The notes below the pieces were generated by a model. That model saw only the letters and a program-made list of their open reading frames with translations. It ran no database searches and was not told the origin of the DNA. Below are positions 49,323-58,136 of a stretch of DNA of 64,000 nucleotides, one piece after another. Each line of letters begins with the position of its first letter. Positions within the stretch are counted from its first letter, which is position 1. Source of the stretch: CAYWVR01 sp964461715 (lineage in GTDB: Bacteria; Planctomycetota; Phycisphaerae; FEN-1346); the NCBI GenBank assembly GCA_964461715.1, contig CAYWVR010000013.1:25561-89560 (forward strand), written 5' to 3'. The position numbers were made by a program, and so were the translations under genes.

Positions 49323-50792
49323 TCAACTCTCGTCGGGCCCGTATCCCAGCTCGCGCAGGACCGTCTCGGCGGGGACGCCGAGGTCACGCTTGGCCAGCGC
49401 TGCGTCGAGCTTGCGGTCGGGATCCTCGGGGAGCGGGTCGGGCCAATGAATGCGGGTGGCGCGGTCCTCGGGGTCGGTCTCGAGGCGGCCGAAGCGGTCG
49501 AGGGCCTCGAGGATGAGGCGGTTGGCCGCCACGAGGCCCGCGCCATAGGTCACGCGCTTGCGCCCCAGGCGCGCCAGCGTCCCCATGAGGACGACGCGCA
49601 GGGCGGCGGCGCTGGTCAGGTTCCCCAGCCGGTCGCGCAGCAGGCCCGCCGCCAGGGGCGTGACGCCGGAGACCTTGTCCATGGCCTCGCGGACCTCCTG
49701 GATGTGGGCCGACTCGCTGGGGCAGTCGGCGTCGCCGCCGAAGGCCTCGATGGAGGCGTCGGGGTTGTCGGTGGCCCACATGCGGCCCGGGGCGATGGGG
49801 CGGTCCTCGAAGCCCTCGATGCCCTTGCCGAGGTACATCTTGAAGCTCTGGAAGGTGACGCGGCCCGCGCGGTCCGAGAGCCGGGTGTTCAGCTCGTCCT
49901 GAAGGGGGATGAGCGGCTCGACCTCGCCCGCGCCCTCGTAGTGAAGCGGGCCCGGCAGGTTCTGGACGTGGACGACGGGCACGCGGCCGAGGGGGTTCTC
50001 ACCCTCGGCGACGAGGCGTCCCTCCTCGTAACGCTGCCACCAGCGGGGGCCAAGGATCTCGACGACCGTCACGTGCTCCGCGCGGGTAACGCCGTCGCCG
50101 AAGAGCCGATCCATGGGCCCCGGCGCGGCAACGCGGTTGGCTTGGCGGGTGAAGGCCTGGACCCAGTAGCGGAGCCGCCGGTAATCGTTCTCCTCGAGGA
50201 CGGGCACGATGCGCGGGGCCTCGACGGCCTCGACAACGACGCCCGGTCCCTCCAGGCCGCCCGTCCGGACCACGAGGTCGACGAAGCCGTAGACTGCACC
50301 CAAAAGGACCATCTCCTGGAGCATGGCGATGCCGCCGCTGGCGTCCCAGACGTCGGCCAGGGCGGCCTCGATGCGGCGGGCCTGCTCCGCCCGCCGGGCC
50401 AGGCTCTCCATCCCGGGCGGGCGGCCGGCCAGGAAATGGACCCCCGTGTCGACCCGCCACCCCACGTCGTTCTCGATGACGATCTCCTTGCGGCGGAAGG
50501 CGGGGTGCGGCACGCCGGCGCCGCCGTGGCCGAGGTACGACCGGCCGGTGATGCGAGCGGGAAGACCGAACTCCTGGGCCTGGATGTACGGACGCGCGAA
50601 GGCCTCGGCGTCCTCGTCGCCGGCCACGATGCCGGCGCCCAGCGGCGAGAGGTCGTTGCGGTAATAGGCCCAGAGCCCGGCGAAGTGCAGGGCGCGGGCG
50701 GGGGCCTCCTCCGAGACAAGGTGGTGGAGGAAGGCCTCGTCGAGGGTCGGGTCGTCGAACGGTGCGAGGTCCAGCTCGAGTTCGTGGCTCAC
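49323..50792 (-). CDS. phage portal protein (SPP1 gp6-like)
   Basis: The 489-residue protein has the portal order. It opens with the helical FLHHLVSEEAPARALHFAGLWAYYRNDLSP, then RKEIVIENDVGWRVDTGVHFLAG. The wing is LGRVPVVHVQNLPGPLHYEGAGEVEPLIPLQDELNTRLSD in segments, and the stem/crown helix is KVSGVTPLAAGLLRDRLGNLTSAAALRVV. GTG start. It is the first gene of the block. Upstream there is only 313 bases to a divergent beta-mannosidase gene, so the terminase usually found before the portal is missing. Confidence 0.82.
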   Translation of the reverse strand: MSHELELDLAPFDDPTLDEAFLHHLVSEEAPARALHFAGLWAYYRNDLSPLGAGIVAGDEDAEAFARPYIQAQEFGLPARITGRSYLGHGGAGVPHPAFRRKEIVIENDVGWRVDTGVHFLAGRPPGMESLARRAEQARRIEAALADVWDASGGIAMLQEMVLLGAVYGFVDLVVRTGGLEGPGVVVEAVEAPRIVPVLEENDYRRLRYWVQAFTRQANRVAAPGPMDRLFGDGVTRAEHVTVVEILGPRWWQRYEEGRLVAEGENPLGRVPVVHVQNLPGPLHYEGAGEVEPLIPLQDELNTRLSDRAGRVTFQSFKMYLGKGIEGFEDRPIAPGRMWATDNPDASIEAFGGDADCPSESAHIQEVREAMDKVSGVTPLAAGLLRDRLGNLTSAAALRVVLMGTLARLGRKRVTYGAGLVAANRLILEALDRFGRLETDPEDRATRIHWPDPLPEDPDRKLDAALAKRDLGVPAETVLRELGYGPDES

Positions 50793-51105
50793 GGCACGGC
50801 TCCCGTTGCTCGGGTCCGGTCGGCCCGGGGCCGACGTCGGTCGGCCGGTCGTTCAGGCCCTCCACCCTTGGGCGGCGCGGTGCGTGTTGCGCCGCTTTCG
50901 AGCGATCGCCAGCCGCGCGCGCGGCGCGCAAGTGACGGCGCGGGGCCGACTTCGAGATGATGAGAATGTCGGGTTTCTCGGCGCGCGCCGGGGCGCCGTG
51001 CGCCGCTCAGACGCCGCGCGGGACGCGGATTTCTCCGATGCACGCCCGCGGCGGGCCGTTACAATGGGCGGCCGACGCGAGGGGGCAACGCATCCAGGGC
51101 CGCCG
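50793..51105. other. intergenic region between portal gene and beta-mannosidase gene
   Basis: This is 313 bases between divergent genes. A TACAAT box (51060-51065) could be the -10 of the mannosidase gene. I could not find a matching -35 at normal spacing, nor a clear promoter for the phage block. No integrase, att-like repeat or terminase remnant was seen. Confidence 0.5.
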
Positions 51106-53571
51106 ATGCAGATTACACGACTCGATCTCTGCGCGGGCTGGACCCTCCGCCAGGCCGACGCCAAGAATGTCGAACCCATCCCTGCCACCGTCCCGGGGAG
51201 CGTTCAGGCCGACCTCCTGGTCGCCGGCCACATCCCCGACCCGTTCTACGGCACCAACGAGGACCGGGTGCAGTGGGTCGGTCAGGCGGCCTGGGAGTAC
51301 CGCATCGTCTTCGAGGCGCCCGAGCTCCCCGGACCGGACGCGCGGGCGGCCCTCGTGTTCGAGGGCCTCGACACCTTCGCCACGATCACCTTGAACGGCC
51401 GCCCCGTCGGCACGGCGGACAACATGTTCCGCCCGTGGCGGTTCGACGTGACGGACGCCCTGGCCGCGGGGAAGAATGAGCTGGTCGTCCGGTTCGATTC
51501 GGCCGAGGCCAAGGCCGACGAAGCGGCCGCCGCCTACGGGTTCGACTTGCCGCAGACGACCCAGAGCAAGCCGCACCGCGGGTTCGTGCGCAAGGCCCAG
51601 TGCCACTTCGGCTGGGACTGGGGGCCGCAGCTCGTCTGCGTCGGCCTGTGGCGGCCGGTGCGCCTGGAGATCGTGCCGCGCGCCCGTATCGCGGGGCTCG
51701 ACGCGTGGGGCGAACCGGGCGAGAACGGGGCGGGGACGCTGGGCCTCTCGGTGGAGGTCGGCGGGCCGCGGCCGGAAGGGCTCGCGCTCGAATGTGTCGC
51801 GACGTCACCCGAGGGCGACGAGGTCGGCCGCGTCCGCGTGCCGGTCGAGGACGGCCGGGCCACGGCCCGCATCGCCCTGGCCCGGGCCGCACTCTGGTGG
51901 CCCGCGGGCCTCGGGGCCCAGCCGCTCTACGGGCTGGACGCACGGCTCGTCGACGGCGAAGCCCTCGTCGACCGAACGTCGGTGCGCGTAGGCATCCGGC
52001 GGCTGGAGCTGGTCCGCGAGCCGGATGAGTGGGGCGAATCGTTCCACTTCCGCGCCAACGGCGTGGACTTTTTCGCGAAAGGGGCCAACTGGGTCCCCGC
52101 CGACGCCCTGCCGACGCGCATGACGCCCGGGCGGTATCGCCGCCTCCTGGCCGACGGTCGCGACGCCGGCATGAACATGCTCCGCGTCTGGGGCGGCGGG
52201 TTCTACGAGGACCCGGCCTTCTATCATCTGTGCGACGAGATGGGCCTGCTCGTCTGGCAGGATTTCATGTACGCCTGTGCCCTTTACCCCGGCGACGACG
52301 ACGCGTTCCTCGCCGGGGCCCGGGCCGAAGCCGAGTGGGTTGTGCGGCGGCTGCGGCGGCACACGTCGCTGGCCCTCTGGTGCGGGAACAACGAGTGCGA
52401 GGAGGGCTGGCACTTCTGGGGATGGAAGGACGCTTGCCCGCCGCGCGTGTGGCAGGGATACCTTCGCCTCTTCCACGAGATGCTCCCGGCCGTCGTCGCG
52501 GAGCACGACCGCCGCCGGCCCTACATCCCGTCCTCGCCACACTCGACCGACTCCCATGAGCGCGGCGACGCGCGGGGCGAAGCATCGGGCGACTGTCACG
52601 TCTGGAGCGTCTGGTTCGGGTCGCTGGACGGGCGGACATACATCGAGAGCGGGGCCCGGTTCGCCAGCGAGTTCGGGTTTCAGAGCTTCCCGCCGCTCGC
52701 GACGCTCCGGGCCGCCCTCCCCGTTGACGCGATGCGGATCGATTCGCCCGCCATGCTCCATCACCAGCGGTCGAAGGACGGGAACGCAAAGATCCTCGAG
52801 GCGCTGCGGACCTGGGCCGGCGAGCCGCGCGACTTCGCAGCCCTCGTCTATCTCTCGCAGGTCTACCAGGCCCGGACGTTGCGGCTCGGGGTCGAGCACT
52901 TCCGCCGCGCCGCCCCCCGCACGATGGGCACGCTCTACTGGCAGGCGAACGACTGCTGGCCGGTGGCGAGCTGGTCGAGCCTCGACTACCACGGCCGTTG
53001 GAAGGCGCTCCACTACGCCGCCCGTCGCTTCTACGCCCCGCTCCTGGTCAGCGGCCTTGCGGACGAGACGGGCGCGACGTTCTGGGCGACGGCCGATTTC
53101 GGCGCCGAGCCACGCGAGGCCGAGGTCGCGTGGCAGGTCCTCCGGTGGGACGGGGCGGAGCTCGAGAACGCGGCCCGGCGGGTGACGCTCCGGCCGGGCA
53201 CGACTGCCCGGGCGGCGCGGATTGTGTGGGACGACCTCGGCGCCCGGCCCGAGGAGGTCTACGTGGCCGCAGCGCTTCGCGACCCGGGGGCCGCCGAGCC
53301 CTGGAGCCGGGCGCTCGTTCTGCCCGTCGCACCGGTCCGGGTCGCCCTGCCCGACCCGGGGCTCGAGCTTGCGCCGGAGGGGGAGAACGCCGTGCGGGTC
53401 CGGGCGCGGAACGTTGCCCTGGCCGTAGCCCTGGAGGCCGAGGGGGAGGACGGCCGATTCGAGGACAGCTTCTTCAACTTGCTGCCGGGCGAGGCTCGGG
53501 TGATCCGGTGGACCGGCGCGGCGCTCGGGCCGGTCGTCGCTCGTACCCTCGACGCCGCCTCAATGCGCTAA
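51106..53571 (+). CDS. beta-mannosidase, glycoside hydrolase family 2
   Basis: The 821-residue protein matches beta-mannosidases by length and order: start LDLCAGWTLRQ, VPGSVQADLLVAGHIPDPFYGTNEDRVQWV (about 26-55), HFGWDWGPQLV (about 168). The barrel holds FHFRANGVDFFAKGANWVPADALPTR, acid/base Glu in ALWCGNNECEEGW (about 429) and nucleophile in RFASEFGFQSFPPLATLR (about 525). It cleaves terminal beta-mannose, typically in the cytoplasm or periplasm. No signal peptide is seen. It ends 10 bases before argB, which is unrelated in function. Confidence 0.9.
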   Translation: MQITRLDLCAGWTLRQADAKNVEPIPATVPGSVQADLLVAGHIPDPFYGTNEDRVQWVGQAAWEYRIVFEAPELPGPDARAALVFEGLDTFATITLNGRPVGTADNMFRPWRFDVTDALAAGKNELVVRFDSAEAKADEAAAAYGFDLPQTTQSKPHRGFVRKAQCHFGWDWGPQLVCVGLWRPVRLEIVPRARIAGLDAWGEPGENGAGTLGLSVEVGGPRPEGLALECVATSPEGDEVGRVRVPVEDGRATARIALARAALWWPAGLGAQPLYGLDARLVDGEALVDRTSVRVGIRRLELVREPDEWGESFHFRANGVDFFAKGANWVPADALPTRMTPGRYRRLLADGRDAGMNMLRVWGGGFYEDPAFYHLCDEMGLLVWQDFMYACALYPGDDDAFLAGARAEAEWVVRRLRRHTSLALWCGNNECEEGWHFWGWKDACPPRVWQGYLRLFHEMLPAVVAEHDRRRPYIPSSPHSTDSHERGDARGEASGDCHVWSVWFGSLDGRTYIESGARFASEFGFQSFPPLATLRAALPVDAMRIDSPAMLHHQRSKDGNAKILEALRTWAGEPRDFAALVYLSQVYQARTLRLGVEHFRRAAPRTMGTLYWQANDCWPVASWSSLDYHGRWKALHYAARRFYAPLLVSGLADETGATFWATADFGAEPREAEVAWQVLRWDGAELENAARRVTLRPGTTARAARIVWDDLGARPEEVYVAAALRDPGAAEPWSRALVLPVAPVRVALPDPGLELAPEGENAVRVRARNVALAVALEAEGEDGRFEDSFFNLLPGEARVIRWTGAALGPVVARTLDAASMR

Positions 53572-53581
53572 GGGGACCGCC

Positions 53582-54433
53582 ATGCAGGACGCCATCGCCA
53601 AGGCCAGGGTGCTCATCGAGGCCCTGCCCTACATCCGCCGCTTCCACAACCGCATCGTCGTCGTCAAGCTCGGCGGATCGATCATGGACGTCCCCGCCGA
53701 CCTGGCCGCCGTGTGCACCGACGTCGCCTTCATGCGGGCCGTGGGCATCCATCCGGTCGTCGTGCACGGCGGCGGCAAGGCCATCAGCCGCGCTATGGAA
53801 GAGGCGGGCCTGGAGCCGAGGTGGGTGGACGGGCTGCGGTGGACGGGTCCCGACGAGATGCGCATCGTCGAGGAGGTCCTTGCCGACGACATCAACAAGC
53901 AGATCGCGAGCCTGCTGGAGGGGGCGGGGGTTCGAGCCGAGGGCCTGACGTCGAAGAGCCGGTGCCCCTTGAAGGCCCAGCCCCTGCGCGAGGACCTGGG
54001 GCTCGTGGGCAAGGTGGTCGAGGTCAACGCGATCCTCATTCGCGACCTGTGCGACCTCGGGGCCGTCCCGGTGGTCGCCCCGATCGGACTGGGGCCGAGG
54101 GGGCAACGGCTCAATTGCAACGCCGACGAGGCCGCTTCGGCCGTCGCCCGGGCCCTGCAGGCCGAGAAGCTCGTCAACGTCTCCGACACGCACGGCATCC
54201 GGGCCCGCCCCGACGACGAAGGCAGCCTCGTCTCGCACCTGACGGAAGCCGAGGTCCGGCGCCTCCTCGAGGAGGGCGTGATCACGGGCGGGATGATCCC
54301 CAAGGTGGCGTGCCTGACCGGGGCCATCAAGGGCGGCGTCCGCAAGGCCCACATCATCAGCGGTCACGTCCCCCATTCGCTGCTGCTGGAGATCTACACC
54401 GACCGCGGCGTCGGGACGGAGATCGTGGCGTAA
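53582..54433 (+). CDS. argB: acetylglutamate kinase
   Basis: The 283-residue amino-acid kinase carries IVVVKLGGSIMDVPADLAAV (about 22), HPVVVHGGGKAISRAMEEAGLEP (about 56-78), MRIVEEVLADDINKQIASLLE (about 96) and the nucleotide-site NCNADEAASAVARAL (about 178). GVITGGMIPKVACLTGAIKGGVRKAHIISG is near the end. It phosphorylates N-acetylglutamate in arginine synthesis. Other arg genes are not adjacent. The segment LTSKSRCPLKAQPL replaces the usual LxGxDGxLxxA, a difference worth noting but within family variation. Confidence 0.88.
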   Translation: MQDAIAKARVLIEALPYIRRFHNRIVVVKLGGSIMDVPADLAAVCTDVAFMRAVGIHPVVVHGGGKAISRAMEEAGLEPRWVDGLRWTGPDEMRIVEEVLADDINKQIASLLEGAGVRAEGLTSKSRCPLKAQPLREDLGLVGKVVEVNAILIRDLCDLGAVPVVAPIGLGPRGQRLNCNADEAASAVARALQAEKLVNVSDTHGIRARPDDEGSLVSHLTEAEVRRLLEEGVITGGMIPKVACLTGAIKGGVRKAHIISGHVPHSLLLEIYTDRGVGTEIVA

Positions 54434-54456
54434 ACGCCCCCGCAAAGAGGACCGCC

Positions 54457-54703
54457 ATGCGACGCGGGACCGCGCTCGTCGGGCTGGGCCTGGTGGCCCT
54501 CTCGGCGCTGCGGTACTTCGTCCACGATCTCCTCTTCGGCGACTCGCATCATATCTGGGTCTACCTCCGCGTGGGTGACCGCGGCCTGCGGGCAAATCCT
54601 GCTGAGCATGCCATTCGTCGCCGTGCAGTCGGCGGCCCTGGCCGCTTTCTGCCCCGTGATCGCAGAGGGTGCGGCGAGCACCGACGAGGCACAGCGCGCT
54701 TGA
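54457..54703 (+). pseudogene. small membrane protein gene with a frameshift
   Basis: From an ATG behind AAAGAGGACCGCC the frame reads MRRGTALVGLGLVALSALRYF, then VHDLLFGDSHHIWVY. From about 54570 the protein-like reading moves to another frame, WVTAACGQILLSMPFVAVQSAALAAFCPVIAEG, ending at TGA 54701-54703. Joined, it is an 80-residue two-helix membrane protein of unknown family. The first frame otherwise runs on into purN as random sequence. A one-base indel, natural or from assembly, would explain it. Confidence 0.4.
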
Positions 54704-54727
54704 CAGGCGCGGCGGGAAGGGTACGCT
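54700..54727 (+). promoter_or_regulatory. promoter of purN
   Basis: A perfect TTGACA (54700-54705), 16 bases, TACGCT (54722-54727), about 30 bases before the ATG at 54758. Confidence 0.6.
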
Positions 54728-54757
54728 CGTGGGCGATTCCGGGCGGGAGACTCGACC

Positions 54758-55402
54758 ATGGCGAAGCGGCTGCGGCTGGGCGTGCTGCTCTCCGGCGGGG
54801 GGACCACCCTCGAGAACCTGCTGCGGCGGGTCGACGAGGGTACCCTCGACGCCGAGGTCGCCACGGTCCTCGCGTCGCGTCCCGGCATCCGCGGCATCGA
54901 GGTGGCCGAGACGGCCGGCGTCCCGTGCCGCATCCTCGCCCGGCGGGATTTCGCTTCCACCGAAGCGTTCTCCGAGGCGATCACGGCGGCCCTCGACGAG
55001 GCGGAGGTGGGCTTAGTGTGCCTGGCGGGGTTCCTCTCCTTCTGGATCATCCCCGACCGCTACGTCGGCCGCACGATGAACATCCACCCGGCCCTGCTGC
55101 CCTCGTTCGGCGGCAAGGGCATGTACGGCCACCACGTGCACGAGGCGGTCGTCGCCCACGGGTGTAAGGTGTCGGGGTGTACGGTCCACTTCGCCACCAA
55201 CGACGCCTACGACGCCGGGCCCATCGTCCTCCAGCGGCCGGCGCCCGTCTACGCCGAGGACACGCCCGACGAGGTGGCGGCCCGGGTCTTCCGGGAGGAG
55301 TGCATCGCGTACCCGGAGGCCATCCGGCTCTTTGCCGAGGGAAGGCTGCGGCTGGAGGGGCGGCGGGTCTACGTCGACGATCCCGCCTATCGGAAGGGGT
55401 AG
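54758..55402 (+). CDS. purN: phosphoribosylglycinamide formyltransferase
   Basis: The 214-residue protein shows the GART pattern LGVLLSGGGTTLENLLRRVDEG (about 6-27) and CLAGFLSFWIIP. The catalytic region is NIHPALLPSFGGKGMYGHHVHEAV (about 107-130; Asn and His are the known catalytic residues), with GCTVHFATNDAYDAGPIV near 145. It transfers a formyl group from 10-formyltetrahydrofolate to GAR in purine synthesis. The folate link to pabBC at the other end of the window is only pathway-level. Confidence 0.92.
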   Translation: MAKRLRLGVLLSGGGTTLENLLRRVDEGTLDAEVATVLASRPGIRGIEVAETAGVPCRILARRDFASTEAFSEAITAALDEAEVGLVCLAGFLSFWIIPDRYVGRTMNIHPALLPSFGGKGMYGHHVHEAVVAHGCKVSGCTVHFATNDAYDAGPIVLQRPAPVYAEDTPDEVAARVFREECIAYPEAIRLFAEGRLRLEGRRVYVDDPAYRKG

Positions 55403-55464
55403 ATGCGGCCCGCCGCGAGATGCGGCGCATGGCCACGCGATACGGCGTGGGCATGCCCCCCAAC

Positions 55465-56343
55465 CTAGACGTCGATCCACGTCCGGAAATCCGCCCCGAT
55501 CTCGCCGCGCCGACGGTACCGTTCCATCGCCCGGCGGCAGTGGCAGGGACGGTCGGCGTCGACTCGGGCGATCACCGCGGCCAGAATCTCGGGCATCCGC
55601 TCCGCCGCGCGATCGGCCCGGTCGAGCTCCTCCTCGGTGGCCATGCCCTCGAAGAGGACGCCCGGCCGGTGGGGCCGCGCCACGACGCCCTCGGCGGGGT
55701 TGACGACCCACGCGAGGCCGGCGTAGCAAAGCTCCAGCTCCCGTGCCAAGGCGAACTCCGGCGCCAGCGTCATGCCCACCACCGTCCCGCCGAGGGTCGC
55801 GAACGCGCGGATCTCGGCGGGCGTCTCGAGGCGCGGCCCGTCGGTCGTCACGTAGACGCCCTCGGCCGCGTGCGGCTCCTCGCGCTCCTCGAGCGCCGCG
55901 ACGAGCGCCTCCCGGAGCAACGGGCAGAACGGGGCGCTGTGCCTGAGCACCCCCAGGCCGCTCGTCTCGAAGAAGGTCTTGGCCCGGGCGGTGGTGAAAT
56001 CGAGCAGGTCGTGCGGGACGACGAACGTGCCGACCTCCAGGGCCGGGTCGATCCCGCCGCATGCCGCCGTCGCCAGGACATAGGCCGCCCCGCGCTGTTT
56101 GAGGGCCCAGAGGTTGGCCCGGTAGTTGACGGCCCAGGCCCCGGCCTCATAGCCGCCCTCCCCGTGGCGCGTCATGAGCAGGACGGGCCGGTCGCCCGGA
56201 AGGGCGGTCTCGAAGATGGGGCGCGAGGGACCGAAGGGGGTGTCCCGGGACCGGCCGTCGCCGAGATTCAGGCCCCGGTCGCCCGCCAGGACATGCCACA
56301 GACCGCTGCCCAAGATGACGGCGGGGCGGGCGTCGGCAGTCAC
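55465..56343 (-). CDS. MTAP/MTIP-family nucleoside phosphorylase
   Basis: The 292-residue protein belongs to the PNP/MTAP family: VILGSGLWHVL (about 8), LLMTRHGEGGYEAGAWAVNYRANLWAL (about 55-80), TAACGGIDPALEVGTFVVPHDLLDF and DGPRLETPAEIRAFATLGGTVVGMT. LCYAGLAWVVNPAEGV follows. The asparagine in VVNP and GPRLET are as in S-methyl-5'-thioinosine phosphorylase, which takes hypoxanthine rather than adenine; MTAP has an aspartate pair there. GTG start overlaps the HD gene (GTGA). It is the last gene of the mqnA-mqnC operon, so it may act on a hypoxanthine nucleoside of the futalosine route. Confidence 0.78.
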   Translation of the reverse strand: MTADARPAVILGSGLWHVLAGDRGLNLGDGRSRDTPFGPSRPIFETALPGDRPVLLMTRHGEGGYEAGAWAVNYRANLWALKQRGAAYVLATAACGGIDPALEVGTFVVPHDLLDFTTARAKTFFETSGLGVLRHSAPFCPLLREALVAALEEREEPHAAEGVYVTTDGPRLETPAEIRAFATLGGTVVGMTLAPEFALARELELCYAGLAWVVNPAEGVVARPHRPGVLFEGMATEEELDRADRAAERMPEILAAVIARVDADRPCHCRRAMERYRRRGEIGADFRTWIDV

Positions 56344-57029
56344 TCGGACGCCTCCTCCTCGCGGACGGCTATGTCGGCGCCGTCGCGCTCGGCGGCCAAC
56401 TGCTGCATGAAGGCCCGGGCCCCCGCCAGGCGGGCCTCGGCCAAGCGGCGGGCGGTGTCGAGATGGAAGACGTCCCGGACGCGAGCGTCCCAGTAGCCGT
56501 ACTCCTCGCGCCGTTGCCAGGCCCGCGTGGCCTCCTGGATCGCGCGGCCATCGAGGACGTAGCGCCGGAGGTCCCGCCACACGCCGAGGGCCCCGATGTC
56601 GTCGAGGCTGTCGGCGTCGGAGAGGACCTTCGTCTCGTTGATCTCGATGGTGGAATCGTGGGTGCGGCGAATGATCTCCTGTACGAGCTCCAGCTGTCGT
56701 GTCGGCACCAAGCCTCGCAGCCGGTCGCCGGCCAACTCGGCGCTGTATTCCTTGACGTCCTCGGCGCTCATGGTGGCGGCGGCGTAGACGGTGCTGGTGC
56801 GACGTTCCTCGTCCAGGCGGACGGTCGCCGCCTGGTGGAACATGGCCGCCACCTGGAGGGCGAAGCGGTCGACGCGCCAGTCGGCCGTCTCCTCGCATCG
56901 GGCCAGGCGATCGGCCACGCGCATGACGCGCCGCGAGTGATCGAAAAGGAAGGTGTCCTCGCGCCCGAGGGGCGACCGGCCGACCAGAATCCCCCGGGCA
57001 ATCTCGATGATGGGTTCCATATCCGGCAT
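56340..57029 (-). CDS. HD-superfamily-like protein with altered HD motif
   Basis: The 229-residue helical protein has the HD domain order: first histidine in FLFDHSRRVMRVADRLARC (about 28), then AAMFHQAATV (about 62) where HD would be expected, and the late acidic SDADSLDDIGALGVW (about 136). Histidine-glutamine instead of histidine-aspartate would remove a metal ligand, so activity is doubtful unless DADSLDD replaces it. It lies between mqnC and the phosphorylase gene and overlaps the latter. A role in the same pathway is possible but not shown. Confidence 0.7.
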   Translation of the reverse strand: MPDMEPIIEIARGILVGRSPLGREDTFLFDHSRRVMRVADRLARCEETADWRVDRFALQVAAMFHQAATVRLDEERRTSTVYAAATMSAEDVKEYSAELAGDRLRGLVPTRQLELVQEIIRRTHDSTIEINETKVLSDADSLDDIGALGVWRDLRRYVLDGRAIQEATRAWQRREEYGYWDARVRDVFHLDTARRLAEARLAGARAFMQQLAAERDGADIAVREEEASE

Positions 57030-57071
57030 GGGCGCACTCGCACTTGGGTCCCGTACCGGAAGTTTTATCGG

Positions 57072-58136
57072 CTAGTCGGCAATGAGATGATAATGGCAAT
57101 CCCGGCGGTGCGGCTCGAATCCGGCCGTCCGGATCATCCGCCGCAGGGCCTCCGCCCCCAGCCGGTGGACGCACCCCGCCGCCGCGACGACGTTCTCCTC
57201 GATCATCGTCGACCCCAGGTCGTTGGCCCCGAAGCCGAGGGCGACCTGCCCGACGGCGGGCCCCATCGTGACCCACGAGGCCTGGAGGTTCGGCACGTTG
57301 TCCAGGAAGAGCCGCGCCACGGCCACCATCCGCAGATATTCGACGCCGGCGACGGGATGCCAGTCGGGCGGCAGAAGCCCGCTCTCGGCAAGCCGCGTCC
57401 ACCCCGGCCGAAAGGGCCAGGGGATGAAGGACTGGAAGCCGCCCGTCGCGTCCTGGAGGTCGCGGATGCGGGCGAGGTGCTCGACGCGCTCGGCGGGCGT
57501 CTCGACGTGGCCGAAGACCATGGTGGCGGTCGTCGGGAGGCCGAGCCCATGCGCGGTCCGCATGACGTCGAGCCAGTCGGCGGCAGACCCCTTCTCGGGG
57601 CTGACGAGCCGCCGGACCCGGTCGACCAGGATCTCGGCCCCGCCGCCCGGCAGGCTGTCGAGGCCCGCCGCGCGAAGACGCTCGAGCACCTGCCGCACCG
57701 AAAGACCCGCCCGCCGCGCAAGGTCACGGACCTCGGGCGGGCTGTAGCAGTGGAGCGTGACGTCGAATCGCTCCTTCAGGCCCCGCAGCATCCGCTCGTG
57801 CCACTCCAGGTCCAACCGTGGGTTCAGGCCGCCCTGCAGGAGGACGTGCGTCGCCCCGAGGTCGGCGGCCTCGCGGACCTTGGCGTGGAGGGTGTCGGCG
57901 CCCAGGACGTACGCGTCGGGAGCGTCGGGCGGCCGCCAGAACGCGCAGAACAGGCAACGGCACGTGCAGACATTGGTGAAGTTGATGTTGCGGTCGATGG
58001 CGAACGTGCGGATCGGCTCGGGGTGGAGGCGGCGGCCAAGGGCGTCGGCCCGGCGGCCGAGGTCCAGGAGATCGCCGCCTTCGAGCAACGCGAGGGCCTC
58101 GTCGGCCTGGAGACGGGCTTCGCCGGCGGGCATCAT
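57072..58136 (-). CDS. mqnC: cyclic dehypoxanthinyl futalosine synthase
   Basis: The 354-residue radical SAM enzyme shows the cluster motif NFTNVCTCRCLFCAF (CxxxCxxC, about 52-66), HVLLQGGLNPRLDLEWHE, LHCYSPPEVRDLA, AAGLDSLPGGGAEIL (about 173) and TTATMVFGHVETPAERVEHL. LDNVPNLQASWVTMGPAVGQ and GANDLGSTMIEENVVAAAG follow. These are diagnostic for MqnC, which closes the ring of dehypoxanthinyl futalosine in menaquinone synthesis. The start ATG overlaps the mqnA stop by 4 bases. MqnE, which adds adenosine, and MqnD are not in the window. Confidence 0.93.
   Translation of the reverse strand: MMPAGEARLQADEALALLEGGDLLDLGRRADALGRRLHPEPIRTFAIDRNINFTNVCTCRCLFCAFWRPPDAPDAYVLGADTLHAKVREAADLGATHVLLQGGLNPRLDLEWHERMLRGLKERFDVTLHCYSPPEVRDLARRAGLSVRQVLERLRAAGLDSLPGGGAEILVDRVRRLVSPEKGSAADWLDVMRTAHGLGLPTTATMVFGHVETPAERVEHLARIRDLQDATGGFQSFIPWPFRPGWTRLAESGLLPPDWHPVAGVEYLRMVAVARLFLDNVPNLQASWVTMGPAVGQVALGFGANDLGSTMIEENVVAAAGCVHRLGAEALRRMIRTAGFEPHRRDCHYHLIAD

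Noticed and set aside
51106..53571. Beta-mannosidase as cargo of the phage block
   Set aside because: It is on the other strand, divergent from the portal gene, of full length and like a normal chromosomal GH2 gene.
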